Notes: generated by a model not told the origin, from the sequence alone. Shown: positions 16,393 through 25,319, counted from the first letter of the stretch. The stretch: DNA of 52,129 nucleotides from Acidobacteriota bacterium (GCA_005799825.1 SYFT01000006.1:1-52129), one strand, 5' to 3'. Numbers and translations are program-made.

Positions 16393-16788
16393 CTACTTAA
16401 TGATGGTGAACGACGTCGCGAAATCGATGTCCAATCGCAGGGAATTGGACACCGAGCAGTATTTCTCGTGCGAGAGCGCCAGAGCGCGCTCGACGGCGTC
16501 TTCGGGAATGTCGCCTGTGACGTCGAACCGTAGGTGCATGGCGGCGTAGCGCTTCGGATAGTCAGCGGCGCGCTCGCCATCAAAATGTATCGACAGGCCC
16601 TTCAAATCGTGGCGGCCCTTCTTGAGGATGTGCACCAGATCCATGGCCATACACGCCATCGCAGCGTAGGCTAGCGCCTGCACGGGGGATGCTACTCCCG
16701 GCGTGTTGCTGTCAAGATGGATGGCCGGTGAACCGGGGCTATTGACGAACGTGAGATCGCCTTTCCAGTCGAGCGAGAGTGCAGACAT
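16393..16788 (-). CDS. OsmC/Ohr family protein
   Basis: 131 aa, normal for OsmC-like proteins. Cys occurs in the central helix MACMAMDLVHIL and in HEKYCSVSNSL, matching the two redox cysteines of the OsmC/Ohr fold, which reduce organic hydroperoxides or protect against oxidative stress. PVQALAYAAMACMA corresponds to the conserved P-E/V-x-L-L-x-A-L-A-x-C region. It heads a two-gene operon with the acyltransferase. The ATG is preceded at 6 nt by TAAGAT, so a leaderless mRNA is likely. Confidence 0.9.
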   Translation of the reverse strand: MSALSLDWKGDLTFVNSPGSPAIHLDSNTPGVASPVQALAYAAMACMAMDLVHILKKGRHDLKGLSIHFDGERAADYPKRYAAMHLRFDVTGDIPEDAVERALALSHEKYCSVSNSLRLDIDFATSFTIIK

Positions 16789-16800
16789 GGGGAGATCTTA
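16789..16800 (-). promoter_or_regulatory. Leaderless-type -10 box of the OsmC gene
   Basis: TAAGAT, then CTCCCC (6 nt), then ATG. Confidence 0.6.
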
Positions 16801-17069
16801 TATTCAATCGGTCGTCCTCAGCTCGACTCGCTATTGAGGGATTGAGGATTGGGATTACTAATGGCGGATTTCGGATTGCTGATCGGAATTGCGGAATTCA
16901 CGGATTGCGGGGGTTGGCGACCCCTGGGCTTCCGGCGCCCATCAAAAATGTCAGCCTCGGCATCGCTTTTCGTGTGTGCCGCGAATACGAGACGGTCCTC
17001 GTACTGCTGTCGGCGACCTGGCGCCAGGCCATAGCCTTGGCGAAGGCGAGCCCTGATAGGATTGCCGCG
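16801..17069. other. Non-coding or decayed stretch with GGATTG repeats
   Basis: No intact gene was found. From 16833 to about 16911 the sequence is AT-richer than its surroundings and made of imperfect 7-nt units related to GGATTGA/GGATTGC (ATTGAGGATTGGGATT, CGGATTTCGGATTGC). The remaining part is open in several frames but matches nothing I recognise. It leads into the Tat-signal fragment. Confidence 0.55.
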
Positions 17070-17240
17070 ATGACGATGAGCCGTCGCGAATTCCTCCGAG
17101 GGATTGCCGCCGCGCCGATTGCCGGCGCCCTCCACCTGCGCGGTGCGCAGCGTCGAAGCAGTGGGCCACAAGTTGACGGCAGTGTGCTCAGGCAGCGGCG
17201 CATCGAAGTCGGCGCCGACCCAGATCTTCCCCTTCGCTGA
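17070..17240 (+). pseudogene. Tat signal peptide fragment of a lost exported enzyme
   Basis: ATG 17070 opens MTMSRREFLRGIAAAPIAGA, a textbook twin-arginine signal (SRREFLRG plus hydrophobic core). After about 28 residues the frame turns into sequence antisense to the Phd remnant and stops at 17240. Only the export signal of the original protein survives; the mature domain is absent. Confidence 0.65.
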
Positions 17241-17384
17241 TCCGGGCTTTCATCGGCGCGACGGCCCGAGTGGCACCAGCTTAGCCAACGGCTTTCCAGT
17301 CTTGGCAATGATGATCTCCGCGCCAGCGGCCGCTTCGTCCACAAGAGTCGACAGACGCGTCTTTGCCTCGTACACATTCACCAT
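17187..17384 (-). pseudogene. Phd/YefM-type antitoxin with internal stop; toxin absent
   Basis: From ATG 17384 the frame reads VNVYEAKTRLSTLVDEAAAG...IIIAKTGKPLAKLVPL, the standard Phd/VapB-like antitoxin core. It stops at TGA 17250-17252 after PSRR. In the same frame beyond the stop it continues KPGSAKGKIWVGADFDAPLP, which is the normal antitoxin C-terminus that wraps the toxin, so a CGA-to-TGA-type nonsense change has cut the protein. Past PLPE the family similarity ends in the Tat fragment, and no PIN/VapC toxin follows. A dead toxin-antitoxin module is the simplest reading; a 44-aa truncated antitoxin could still bind DNA. Confidence 0.8.
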
Positions 17385-17475
17385 GTCGACGACGCTATCG
17401 GGGCGACGACAGTTGGTCAAGTTAGTCAAGGCATGGGTCGGGCCGTGGCCAGCAACCGGCAACCCATGGCATGGC

Positions 17476-17487
17476 TATAATCGCTTC
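17476..17487 (+). promoter_or_regulatory. Leaderless-type -10 box of the M19 gene
   Basis: Perfect TATAAT, then CGCTTC (6 nt), then ATG 17488. No consensus -35 at 17 nt (CAACCG). Confidence 0.7.
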
Positions 17488-18687
17488 ATGCGAACGCTGG
17501 GACTGCTTCTGTGGACGCTCTGTGTGACAACGGTCGCGGCGCAACAGGGAGATCCGATGGTGGAACGTGCACGCAGGATCCTCCGCGATGTGCCGGTGTT
17601 CGACGGACACAACGACTACCCCTGGCAGGTGCGGGAACTGGCCAGGGGCGACATCACCGCGCTGGACCTGCGGCAACCCCAGACGGCTCTGCACACCGAC
17701 TTCGCCCGACTGGCGCGCGGCGGCGTGGGCGCGCAGTTCTGGTCGGTTTACGTGCCATCGACCTTGCAGGGCACCACTGCGGTCACCGCCACACTCGAGC
17801 AGATCGATGTGGTGCACCGCATGGTCGCACGGTATCCCGATCGCCTGGAACTGGCCCTCACCTCGGCCGACGTGGAACGCATCCAGAAGGCCGGCAAGAT
17901 CGCCTCGCTCATCGGCATGGAGGGCGGATACTCCATCGACGGATCGCTCGGCACACTGCGCATGATGTATCGGCTCGGTGCCCGCTACATGACACTGACG
18001 CACAACCTGAACGTCCCGTGGGCGGATTCGGCCACTGACACACCGGTGCATGGCGGCCTCTCGCCGTTCGGCGAACAGGTCGTTCACGAAATGAACCGCC
18101 TCGGCATGCTTGTGGACCTGAGCCATGTTTCGCCCGACACCATGGCCGATGCCATTCGGGTGTCGCAGGCGCCAGTGTTTTTTTCTCACTCCTCGGCCAG
18201 GGCTCTCGCCAACGTGCCGCGCAACGTCCCCGACGACATTCTCTCGCAGATGCCGAAAAACGGCGGTGTGGTGATGGTGACGTTTGTGCCCGGGTTCATT
18301 TCCCAGGAGGTGGCGGACTTCAACGCGCGTGAAAACGCCGAGCGCGCCAGGCTGACCGCGGTGGCCGGCAGCACGGTCGACACCATCAGTCGTGGCGTTG
18401 AGATGTGGCGCTCGGCCAACACGCCGCCGCGCGCGACCATCATCCAGGTCGCCGACCACATCGACCATATCCGCCAGGTGGCGGGCATCGATCACATTGG
18501 TCTGGGTGGCGACTTCGACGGCATCACACAGGTGGTGCTGGGTCTCGAAGACGTCTCGACCTATCCGGACCTGATCACCGAACTGCTGCGGCGCGAGTAT
18601 TCCGACGAAGACGTGCGGAAGATCGCCGGCAAGAACATCATGCGGGTACTCAAGCGCGCTGAAGAAGTGGCGCGCACCGGTCGATGA
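17488..18687 (+). CDS. Exported membrane dipeptidase (peptidase family M19)
   Basis: 399 aa from ATG 17488; the longer ORF-track start at 17104 would cover the antitoxin remnant and is rejected. After a signal peptide (LGLLLWTLCVTTVAAQQ), the zinc-site motifs of renal-dipeptidase-like enzymes appear in order: FDGHNDYPW, LIGMEGGYSIDG, LVDLSHVSPDTM, VFFSHSSARAL and HIGLGGDFDGI. These supply the His/Asp, Glu, His, His and Asp residues of the binuclear centre. It hydrolyses dipeptides, often with D-residues, in the periplasm. Its stop overlaps the next start by 4 nt, so the SGNH hydrolase is cotranscribed. Confidence 0.92.
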   Translation: MRTLGLLLWTLCVTTVAAQQGDPMVERARRILRDVPVFDGHNDYPWQVRELARGDITALDLRQPQTALHTDFARLARGGVGAQFWSVYVPSTLQGTTAVTATLEQIDVVHRMVARYPDRLELALTSADVERIQKAGKIASLIGMEGGYSIDGSLGTLRMMYRLGARYMTLTHNLNVPWADSATDTPVHGGLSPFGEQVVHEMNRLGMLVDLSHVSPDTMADAIRVSQAPVFFSHSSARALANVPRNVPDDILSQMPKNGGVVMVTFVPGFISQEVADFNARENAERARLTAVAGSTVDTISRGVEMWRSANTPPRATIIQVADHIDHIRQVAGIDHIGLGGDFDGITQVVLGLEDVSTYPDLITELLRREYSDEDVRKIAGKNIMRVLKRAEEVARTGR

Positions 18688-19307
18688 TCCAGCCCCCGCC
18701 TCCCCCGCTTGTCACCATCGTCGCCCTCGGTGACTCCACGACCGCGGGCACGCCGGCGTTCAAGTCGCCGGTTGAGGCACCGCCCGACGGCGAAGGCAAC
18801 CGCGAGAGCCAGTTCTCCTACTGGTTGATAAAGACGCACCCGGAGTGGACGGCGCTCAATCGCGGGGTGAACGGCGAGCGGACCGATCAAATCGCGGCCC
18901 GGTTCGATCGCGATGTTCTGGCCGCGCAGCCCGCTGTGGTCATCATCATCGCGGGCGTCAACGACGTCTATCAGGGCCGGCCCGTCTCCCATGTCACGAC
19001 GCAGTTGCGTGCGTTGTATGACCGCGCTATCACCGCAGGCATTCCGGTCGTGGCCGGCACGATCGTGCCGTACAACACAGCCACCGATGAGCAGAACGGG
19101 AAGATGCGCGAAATCAACGCGTGGATCGCGGCCGAAGGACGCCGCGACCCACGCATTCGTGTGGCCGACACCCGGGCCGCCGTGGCGGCGCCAGGACAAC
19201 CCGACCGGCTTGCCGGTTCTCCCGATGGACTCCACCCCGATGTGGAGGGCTACCGGAACATGGCCGGAGCCCTGGCGCCGGTGATCACTGCTCTCAGAAG
19301 AATCTAG
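18684..19307 (+). CDS. SGNH/GDSL-type esterase
   Basis: 207 aa without an obvious signal peptide. Block I is ALGDSTTAG (Ser nucleophile), block III is IIAGVNDVY (Asn) and block V is DGLHPDVEGY (Asp/His), the complete SGNH catalytic set. A Gly-containing GVNGERTD block II is also present. It overlaps the M19 dipeptidase stop by 4 nt (ATGA) and probably acts with it on a shared substrate, such as acylated or peptidoglycan-derived material; that link is inference. Its 3' end overlaps the opposite TonB receptor gene by 14 nt. Confidence 0.88.
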   Translation: MIQPPPPPLVTIVALGDSTTAGTPAFKSPVEAPPDGEGNRESQFSYWLIKTHPEWTALNRGVNGERTDQIAARFDRDVLAAQPAVVIIIAGVNDVYQGRPVSHVTTQLRALYDRAITAGIPVVAGTIVPYNTATDEQNGKMREINAWIAAEGRRDPRIRVADTRAAVAAPGQPDRLAGSPDGLHPDVEGYRNMAGALAPVITALRRI

Positions 19308-21543
19308 TGGTGTAGGTCAGCTTGACGCCGCGCCCGATCTCGGCGGCCAGGTCCTTGAGCAATGAGTTGTGGACGCGGTACTCCTCGTTGGTCAGGTTGT
19401 ACGCCCTGAGCGAAAACGTGTGTGTGGCATGCCCGCCGGCAATCAAATACGTGGCAGCGAGGTTCACCACCCTGGATCCTGCTGTGGACGTCTCGACTCC
19501 GAACACGCGGTTTTGATCGGCCGTGAGAACCACCTCAGGACTGAGGGTCAACCTGCCCCACTTCCTTTCCACACCCAGTCGGGCAGAGAACGCCGGGATG
19601 CGCGGCAAGGACTGGTTTGTTCTTGTCAGTGTCGCGCGCACGTAGCTAGCGCCCACGTGCAGGTGGAGCTTTGGGTGCGCCTGAAACTCGCCGGACGCCT
19701 CCATCCCCACAAAGCGGCTATCTGCCTGGACATAGTTGGCTACACGCAAACCGTCTTCCACGTCGCCGGTGAAATCAAGAAACACGAAGTTGCTGATGTC
19801 GTATGCAAACGCGTTCAGGGAGCCCTGGGCGCGTTCTGCGCGACTCCGCAGGCTGACGTCCACACCGAGCGTGCGTTCCACGGTCAGGTCCGGGTTCCCA
19901 ATCTCGAAGGCGAGATTCCCAATGTGTGGCCCGAAGCTGTAGAGCTCTTCGAGCGCGGGCGCCCGTGACGCGCCGCTCAGATTCACCGCGAAGACACCGC
20001 GGGTGCCAATCGGTGCGTGCAGGCCAAGCGAGCCCGACACCGCACTGAACGAACTGTCGCGCACGGCCGGGGCCTCGGTGGGTGCGCCGGCCGACCGTGG
20101 CTCTACGGCGTAGGCGTTCCGCTCCCCACGCGCACCGAACTGCAGACGGAACCGATCAAAAGCCGCCTCTTCGTACACAAACGCCGCGAGTGACGACTGA
20201 GTCACTGCCGGGGTCAACGCCTCTGCACCGACTGCCGCGAACTCACGGCGGAAGATTTCGGCGCCCATGCGTCCGGTGATCCGCCCGCGCCGCTTCTGCT
20301 CAAGTTCAGCTCTCAGTGTCAGCGTGTCGTTCGAGAACACCGTGGCGATGGATTCGGCGCCGTCTTCCACCTCCAACTCGCTGTGCTTATAGTCCGTGTA
20401 GCCCACGGTCAGCTTCGCCGCATCGAGGAACGCACCTGAGAGGTGTCGTGCGCCAACGTCGAGGCGCACGTCGCGTCGGCGAGAGTCAATATCGATCTCA
20501 GCATCTGGCTCACCTTCAAACAACCCGGCAAACGGTATGCCAAATCGGCTGTCTTCAATCGAGCCGCCCAGACTGAAAAAGCCTTTCGCGCCGGTGCGGC
20601 CGAATCCTGCGCGGCCACTCTGCAGCCGGCTGGCAGAGTTCGCAATGGTCGTGCTGGGCGTCTGGTAGTCGCCACTGCGACGCGAACCACCCCCGGCCCA
20701 CGCCGTCCATCCGCCGCGACCAATCTGCACACTGCCATTGGCGCCGAGTGCGTCATCGGCGCTTCCGGCCTCGAGCGTCACGACCCCGAATATTCCGGAG
20801 AACGGACTGGATCTGAACGTATCCTGCGGCGTAATCGCGTTTACTACGCCGCCAATCGCGTTGCTGCCGTACAGGAGCGTGGCGGGCCCCCTGACCACCT
20901 CAAGCCGCTGCAATCCCGCCGGGTCGATCGACACGCCGTGATCTCCTGACTGGCTCGAGAGGTCGCCCGTGCGCACGCCGTCCTGCATAATGAGCACGCG
21001 ATCCCCATCAAAACCGCGGATCACGGGTCTCGCGCTGCCGGGCCCGAATGAGCGCTTGGCCACACCAGGAGTGCTCGCCAGTGCATCGGCTACGGTGCCG
21101 CCGAGGTTCTTGGCCAGCTCCAGGGCATCAAGGCTCGTGATCGCGCTGAACGCATCGAACGTCGTGGTGGCACCCGACGCACTTGCAGTCACCGTCACTT
21201 CTTCGTGAACGGCGTCAACCGCAAGCTTGAACTCAATGGTCGCGGTCGTCCCCGCGACCACCGTCACCGACTGCCTGGCGGCAGAGAAATGTTCGCGCTG
21301 CGCCAGTATTTGAAACGTTCCGACGGGCACATTGGTGATCTCAAACGTCCCATCCTCACGGGTGGTGGCGGCACGGCGCGCACCGATGACAATCACTTCG
21401 GCGCCGTGCAGCGGCGTACTGGTGCGTTCAAGCACCACTTTGCCGGAAATGGTGCCTCCGCTGGGTTGAGCAAACACGAGACTGATAGGGGCTGCTGACA
21501 GCAGCAGGGCCACCACAGCCGAAATATGGATACGCGCTTTCAT
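19294..21543 (-). CDS. TonB-dependent outer-membrane receptor
   Basis: A 749-aa receptor. A signal peptide is followed by a carboxypeptidase-regulatory-like beta domain (about 30-105, GGTISGKVVLERTSTPLHGA). The plug comes next (about 125-235, with VIRGFDGDRVLIMQDGV and RLEVVRGPATLLYGSNAIGG), then a 22-strand-type barrel ending in aromatic residues (TYTTRFF). The barrel segment TDYKHSELEVEDGAESIATV resembles the zinc-receptor (ZnuD-like) group, so metal uptake is a reasonable guess. It is the last gene of an operon with an exported superoxide dismutase and a Cys/His-rich small protein. A GAAGGAAAA Shine-Dalgarno supports the start. Confidence 0.9.
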   Translation of the reverse strand: MKARIHISAVVALLLSAAPISLVFAQPSGGTISGKVVLERTSTPLHGAEVIVIGARRAATTREDGTFEITNVPVGTFQILAQREHFSAARQSVTVVAGTTATIEFKLAVDAVHEEVTVTASASGATTTFDAFSAITSLDALELAKNLGGTVADALASTPGVAKRSFGPGSARPVIRGFDGDRVLIMQDGVRTGDLSSQSGDHGVSIDPAGLQRLEVVRGPATLLYGSNAIGGVVNAITPQDTFRSSPFSGIFGVVTLEAGSADDALGANGSVQIGRGGWTAWAGGGSRRSGDYQTPSTTIANSASRLQSGRAGFGRTGAKGFFSLGGSIEDSRFGIPFAGLFEGEPDAEIDIDSRRRDVRLDVGARHLSGAFLDAAKLTVGYTDYKHSELEVEDGAESIATVFSNDTLTLRAELEQKRRGRITGRMGAEIFRREFAAVGAEALTPAVTQSSLAAFVYEEAAFDRFRLQFGARGERNAYAVEPRSAGAPTEAPAVRDSSFSAVSGSLGLHAPIGTRGVFAVNLSGASRAPALEELYSFGPHIGNLAFEIGNPDLTVERTLGVDVSLRSRAERAQGSLNAFAYDISNFVFLDFTGDVEDGLRVANYVQADSRFVGMEASGEFQAHPKLHLHVGASYVRATLTRTNQSLPRIPAFSARLGVERKWGRLTLSPEVVLTADQNRVFGVETSTAGSRVVNLAATYLIAGGHATHTFSLRAYNLTNEEYRVHNSLLKDLAAEIGRGVKLTYTTRFF

Positions 21544-21629
21544 AAGTTTTCCTTCTATCCGAGACTACGACTAGGGCGCGACCGGGGCCACCAAGGCGCC
21601 AGCCTCACCAACATCACACGAGCGACGGG

Positions 21630-21977
21630 TCAGAGTGCGGAAGGAGGAGCGCGACCGCCGACAGGGCGCGTAACGACCGCGGAGGGGCTCAGATCAGTGA
21701 CGTGCGACGGCAGTACTTGCCGGTCTTCCCGAACCACGACGGCCTGCATGGGGCGATTAGCCGATCGCATCGTGCGGAGCAGGTGACAGACGGCGCAGTG
21801 GCTGTCATCCCCCTCTCGCTGGCCACCCAGCCGAGCGCCGGCGGGCGCGTCAGTTCCGAGTTTGACTACCCAGTGCGGGTCGTCGTTGAACTTATGCGCA
21901 TCGCCTAGCCATGGCACGCCTAAGCCGCAGACAAATGCGGCGAGCAGGACGATGGCGACGGGGCAACGGAACGACAT
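21630..21977 (-). CDS. Small exported Cys/His-motif protein
   Basis: 115 aa with an N-terminal signal segment (VAIVLLAAFVCGLGVPWLG). A His-rich stretch (GDAHKFNDDPHW) and the motif SHCAVCHLLRTMR follow, a C-x-x-C-H arrangement that could bind metal or, as CxxCH, heme. It resembles the small DUF2946-like proteins often found beside TonB receptors, but I cannot assign the family firmly. It starts 5 nt after the superoxide dismutase stop and lies 86 nt upstream of the TonB receptor, all on the same strand. A periplasmic metal-handling role is inferred. Confidence 0.7.
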   Translation of the reverse strand: MSFRCPVAIVLLAAFVCGLGVPWLGDAHKFNDDPHWVVKLGTDAPAGARLGGQREGDDSHCAVCHLLRTMRSANRPMQAVVVREDRQVLPSHVTDLSPSAVVTRPVGGRAPPSAL

Positions 21978-21982
21978 GCAGA

Positions 21983-22687
21983 TCAGGCGAGACGACTATT
22001 TACTTCGGCCCAGTCTATCACGTTCCAGAACGCGCTGACGTATTCCGCGCGGCGGTTCTGATGCTTCAGGTAGTACGCGTGTTCCCAGACATCGAGGCCG
22101 ATGATGGGCGTGCGCCCTTCCGCGAACGGCGTGTCCTGATTGGCCGTGCTGTGGATGACAAGTTTGCCCCTCTCGTCGCTCAACCAGACCCAGCCGCTGC
22201 CGAATCGTGATGCGGCCGCCTGATTAAAACGGTCGCGGAACGTCTCGAAGCTGCCGAAGGTGCTGGTGATGGCCGCGGCCGCCGCGCCCGTGGGGGCGCC
22301 GCCGGCGTTTGGCGCCATCAATGTCCAGAACTGCATGTGGTTGAAGTGCCCACCGCCGTGATTCTGCACGGCAGCCCGGATGCCTTCGGGCACCGTGCCC
22401 AGATTGCGCAGCAGGTCTTCGAGCGATCGGCTTGCCACAGCCGGCGCCTTCGCCAACGCGGCGTTGAGCCCGGTCACGTACGTCTGGTGATGCCGGTCGT
22501 GGTGAATCGTCATCGTCTGCTCATCGATGTGCGGCTCCAGGGCGGCGGCCAGGTACGGCAAGGGGCCCAGTGTGTATGGCCCGGCCGGTGCGGGAGTCTG
22601 GGCAAAGGCGAGAAGCCTAGGTGACGCCACGGCGGCGACGGCAGCGGTGCCAACCGTCGAAAGAAGCTCTCGTCGTGTCATGGGCAT
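21983..22687 (-). CDS. Exported superoxide dismutase, Mn/Fe type, Tat-dependent
   Basis: 234 aa beginning [13 protein letters not shown], a Tat-like signal followed by a mature SodA/SodB domain. Metal ligands are visible: His in [13 protein letters not shown], His in [11 protein letters not shown], and Asp/His in [10 protein letters not shown]. The Gln in STANQDTP is the feature usually found in Mn-type enzymes, as opposed to Fe-type. It dismutates superoxide outside the cytoplasm. Start ATG 22687 has TAGAGT 6 nt upstream, sharing a 37-bp divergent promoter region with corA. It is the first gene of the SOD, CxxCH protein and TonB receptor operon. Confidence 0.92.
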   Translation of the reverse strand: MPMTRRELLSTVGTAAVAAVASPRLLAFAQTPAPAGPYTLGPLPYLAAALEPHIDEQTMTIHHDRHHQTYVTGLNAALAKAPAVASRSLEDLLRNLGTVPEGIRAAVQNHGGGHFNHMQFWTLMAPNAGGAPTGAAAAAITSTFGSFETFRDRFNQAAASRFGSGWVWLSDERGKLVIHSTANQDTPFAEGRTPIIGLDVWEHAYYLKHQNRRAEYVSAFWNVIDWAEVNSRLA

Positions 22688-22724
22688 GGCGGTACTCTAG
22701 CCCAAGGACGGCTAGAATGGCGAC
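22688..22724. promoter_or_regulatory. Compact divergent leaderless promoter pair (sod / corA)
   Basis: Only 37 bp separate two start codons. Leftward: TAGAGT-ACCGCC-ATG. Rightward: TAGAAT-GGCGAC-GTG. Both have exactly 6 nt between box and start. The -35 region of each promoter must lie close to or inside the other gene's 5' end. Confidence 0.65.
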
Positions 22725-23690
22725 GTGCTGGTCAACTGCGTGGCGTATCACCGGGGTGAGCGGGTGGCCGACATCCCGATCAGCGAGATTCGGTCGCAGC
22801 TGACCGATCCGGGCTGTTTCGTGTGGGTGGCGCTGAAGGACCCGGTGCCAGAGGAAGTTGAACGCCTTCAGGAAGAGTTCACCCTGCACGAATTGGCGGT
22901 GGAAGACGCAAGCCGGGGCCACCAGCGTCCGAAGATCGAGGAGTACGGTTCTTCCATCTTCGTCGTGCTTCACATGATTGACGCCGAGGGCGAGGAACTG
23001 CTAACGGGCGAAGTGGCAATCTTCGTCGGTCCCCAGTACATCGTGTCAGTCCGACGCAACTCGCAGCAGGGCTTCACCGAGGTACGTCGGCGGTGCGAGG
23101 AAGAGCCCGATCTGCTGAAACACGGGCCGGCGTACGTGTTGTACGCGCTGATGGACACGGTAGTCGATCGCTACTTTCCGCTCATCGACCGGCTGACGAG
23201 CGAAATCGAAGACATCGAGGAGCGAATTTTTACCAGCAACACCACGCGGGCGCAGGTGGAAGCGCTGTATACGTTCAAGCAGCGGCTGATGGTGTTGGAT
23301 CATGCGATCAATCCACTGCTGGAGGTCACCAGCAAGCTTCACGGTGGGCGGGTGCCGCCCATGTGCGCCGGACTCCAGGACTATTTCCGGGACGTCTATG
23401 ACCACCTGCAGCGCCTGAAGCAGTCCACCGACAATTTGCGCGACATGGTCAGCACGGCGCTTTCGGTCAATCTGTCGCTGATTACGCTGCAGGAGAACGA
23501 GGTTACCAAGCGGTTGGCGGCCTATGCCGCCCTCGTGGCGGTGCCCACGATGATCGCCGGCGTGTATGGCATGAACTTCAGACACATGCCGGAACTGGAC
23601 TGGGCCTACGGCTATCCGGTCACAGTGGCTGCGATGGTCACCATCGATCTGTATCTGGTGTTTCGGTTCAGAAAGGCGAAGTGGCTGTGA
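22725..23690 (+). CDS. corA: Magnesium/cobalt transporter CorA family
   Basis: 321 aa starting at GTG. A large N-terminal cytoplasmic domain with long helices (YFPLIDRLTSEIEDIEERIF) is followed by two C-terminal membrane helices. The selectivity motif YGMNF lies between them (GVYGMNFRHMPELDW). The C-terminus is basic (RFRKAKWL), as in typical CorA. It forms a pentameric inner-membrane channel for Mg2+ and other divalent ions. It overlaps the AI-2E-family gene by 10 nt, so they are cotranscribed. It is divergent from the superoxide dismutase gene across a 37-bp promoter. Confidence 0.93.
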   Translation: MLVNCVAYHRGERVADIPISEIRSQLTDPGCFVWVALKDPVPEEVERLQEEFTLHELAVEDASRGHQRPKIEEYGSSIFVVLHMIDAEGEELLTGEVAIFVGPQYIVSVRRNSQQGFTEVRRRCEEEPDLLKHGPAYVLYALMDTVVDRYFPLIDRLTSEIEDIEERIFTSNTTRAQVEALYTFKQRLMVLDHAINPLLEVTSKLHGGRVPPMCAGLQDYFRDVYDHLQRLKQSTDNLRDMVSTALSVNLSLITLQENEVTKRLAAYAALVAVPTMIAGVYGMNFRHMPELDWAYGYPVTVAAMVTIDLYLVFRFRKAKWL

Positions 23691-24790
23691 CCGCTGATAC
23701 CTCGTTCCGCAAGGCCTTCCTGCTCTTCCTCGTCGTCGGCATGACCCTGGTGATGGTGGTCATCCTGAAGGCGTTCCTGATGACAATCGTGGCGGCGGCA
23801 GTGCTCGCAGGCCTCTTGCGACCGGTGTACGTGCGGTTGCTGACGCTGCTGCGCGGGCATGCACTGGCCGCGTCCACCGCCACGCTGCTGCTGACACTGG
23901 TCGTGGTCATCGGCCCCTTGATCGGTATCGGTGGCCTGGTGATCGGCCAGGCGGCGGGCATCACGGAGAACGTCCAGCCGATTGTTGAGATGTCGATCAA
24001 CTCGCCTTTATATCTAGATCAGAGACTGCAGCGCCTGCCTGGCTATGAGCGATACGTCAGGCCGTATCGCAAACAGATCCTGACCAAGGCCGGTGAAGTG
24101 GTGAACTCAGCGGGCGGGTTCCTGATATCCTCGCTGTCGAGTGGCACGTTGAGCACCGTGTCGCTCATTTTAAATTTTCTTATCGCGCTGTACGCGATGT
24201 TCTTCTTCCTGATCGACGGGCCGAAGATGATGCGGGAGATCCTGAACCATCTGCCGTTGCGGGCCGAAGAAAAGATGCTGCTCACGACGCGCTTCCTGTC
24301 GATTACCAGGGCCACGGTGAAAGGCACTCTGGTCATCGGAGTGATTCAGGGCACACTTTCCGGACTGGCATTCTGGGTGGCGGGGATCCAGAACGTGGCG
24401 TTCTGGACGGTGCTGATGATTGTGCTCTCGATCATTCCGTTGATCGGCGGGGCGCTGATCTGGGTGCCTGCCTGCATCGTGTTACTCGCAACGGGGCACG
24501 TGGGAACCGCCATTGGCCTCGCTCTGTTCTGCTCGCTGGTGGTGGGTTCGGTGGACAATCTGTTGCGGCCGTGGCTGGTCGGCCGCGATACCAGGCTGCA
24601 CGATCTCATCATCTTGTTCTCCACTCTGGGAGGTCTGTTGGTGATTGGGCCACTCGGGTTCATCATCGGCCCGGTGCTGGCGGGCCTCTTCGTCACGTCA
24701 TGGCAGATATTCGGGACGGCCTACCGCGAACAACTCATGGACGGCGCGCCGGTCATCCTGACAGCGGACGGGGAGACTCATCCACATTGA
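23681..24790 (+). CDS. AI-2E family transporter (TqsA/PerM-like permease)
   Basis: A 369-aa inner-membrane protein with about eight hydrophobic segments. The arrangement of N-terminal helices (VVGMTLVMVVILKAFLMTIV), a central periplasmic domain (about 95-150) and C-terminal helices with IPLIGGALIWVPACIVLL and VGSVDNLLRPWLVG matches the AI-2E/UPF0118 family. Members export the quorum signal AI-2 or act as Na+/H+ antiporters; sequence alone does not decide. It starts at GTG 23681, inside the corA 3' end, so translation is coupled. The end overlaps the opposite M1 remnant by 13 nt. Confidence 0.9.
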   Translation: MAVTADTSFRKAFLLFLVVGMTLVMVVILKAFLMTIVAAAVLAGLLRPVYVRLLTLLRGHALAASTATLLLTLVVVIGPLIGIGGLVIGQAAGITENVQPIVEMSINSPLYLDQRLQRLPGYERYVRPYRKQILTKAGEVVNSAGGFLISSLSSGTLSTVSLILNFLIALYAMFFFLIDGPKMMREILNHLPLRAEEKMLLTTRFLSITRATVKGTLVIGVIQGTLSGLAFWVAGIQNVAFWTVLMIVLSIIPLIGGALIWVPACIVLLATGHVGTAIGLALFCSLVVGSVDNLLRPWLVGRDTRLHDLIILFSTLGGLLVIGPLGFIIGPVLAGLFVTSWQIFGTAYREQLMDGAPVILTADGETHPH

Positions 24791-25293
24791 TACGCGCGGG
24801 CACCGGGCGCCAGCGGCGGCGTCAGGGCTGGCCACACGTTGTCGTTCGGGTCACGGTCGGGGAAGCGGCACGCCGGGTCGAGTGTGATCGTCTCAATCAC
24901 ACGGCCGCCGGTGTCAAACGCCGCCCTGAACGTCCGGTTACCGTTGAACCACACATCCACCGGCCATTTCATGAGCGCCGTCTGCGGGTCCACCACTTTC
25001 ACGGTGGCGTTCGCCACAGGCTGCGGCAACTGGCCGGGCGCCGTGAACTTCACCTTCAACACCACAGGTGACGGCATCTGCCTGTCTTGTCGCACTGTCA
25101 CCGTGGCCCTCGCCTTGACCGTCGAGACATTCGCGATTCGCCCGTCGACAGATTCCGTGGTCCACAGCCAGTAGTACCAGAACCAACTCAGGTCCTGCTT
25201 GAGGGTGTTGTTCATGAAAAAGACGTAGTCCCACGGCGAGGGATGCTTGAAGCCCCACGCTTTCGAGTACTCGAAGATGAGGCGTGAGGTCAT
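24778..25293 (-). pseudogene. C-terminal fragment of an M1 family aminopeptidase
   Basis: 171 aa that align by eye only with the last quarter of M1 peptidases: SRLIFEYSKAWGFKHPSPWD, DLSWFWYYWLWTTESVDG, then a beta-sandwich domain ending FPDRDPNDNVWP. M1 enzymes are about 600 aa or more; the HExxH zinc domain and the GxMEN motif are missing. The broken 5' end (at about 25294) stops 26 bp short of the pssA stop codon. A TATCAT box 8 nt before ATG 25293 could allow some expression, but the product lacks catalytic residues. Confidence 0.8.
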
Positions 25294-25319
25294 AATTCGC
25301 TATGATACAACCGTCGCCG

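Noticed and set aside
17104-17487. Upstream extension of the M19 dipeptidase ORF
   Set aside because: It covers the Tat-signal and antitoxin remnants; a signal peptide and TATAAT box fix the start at 17488.
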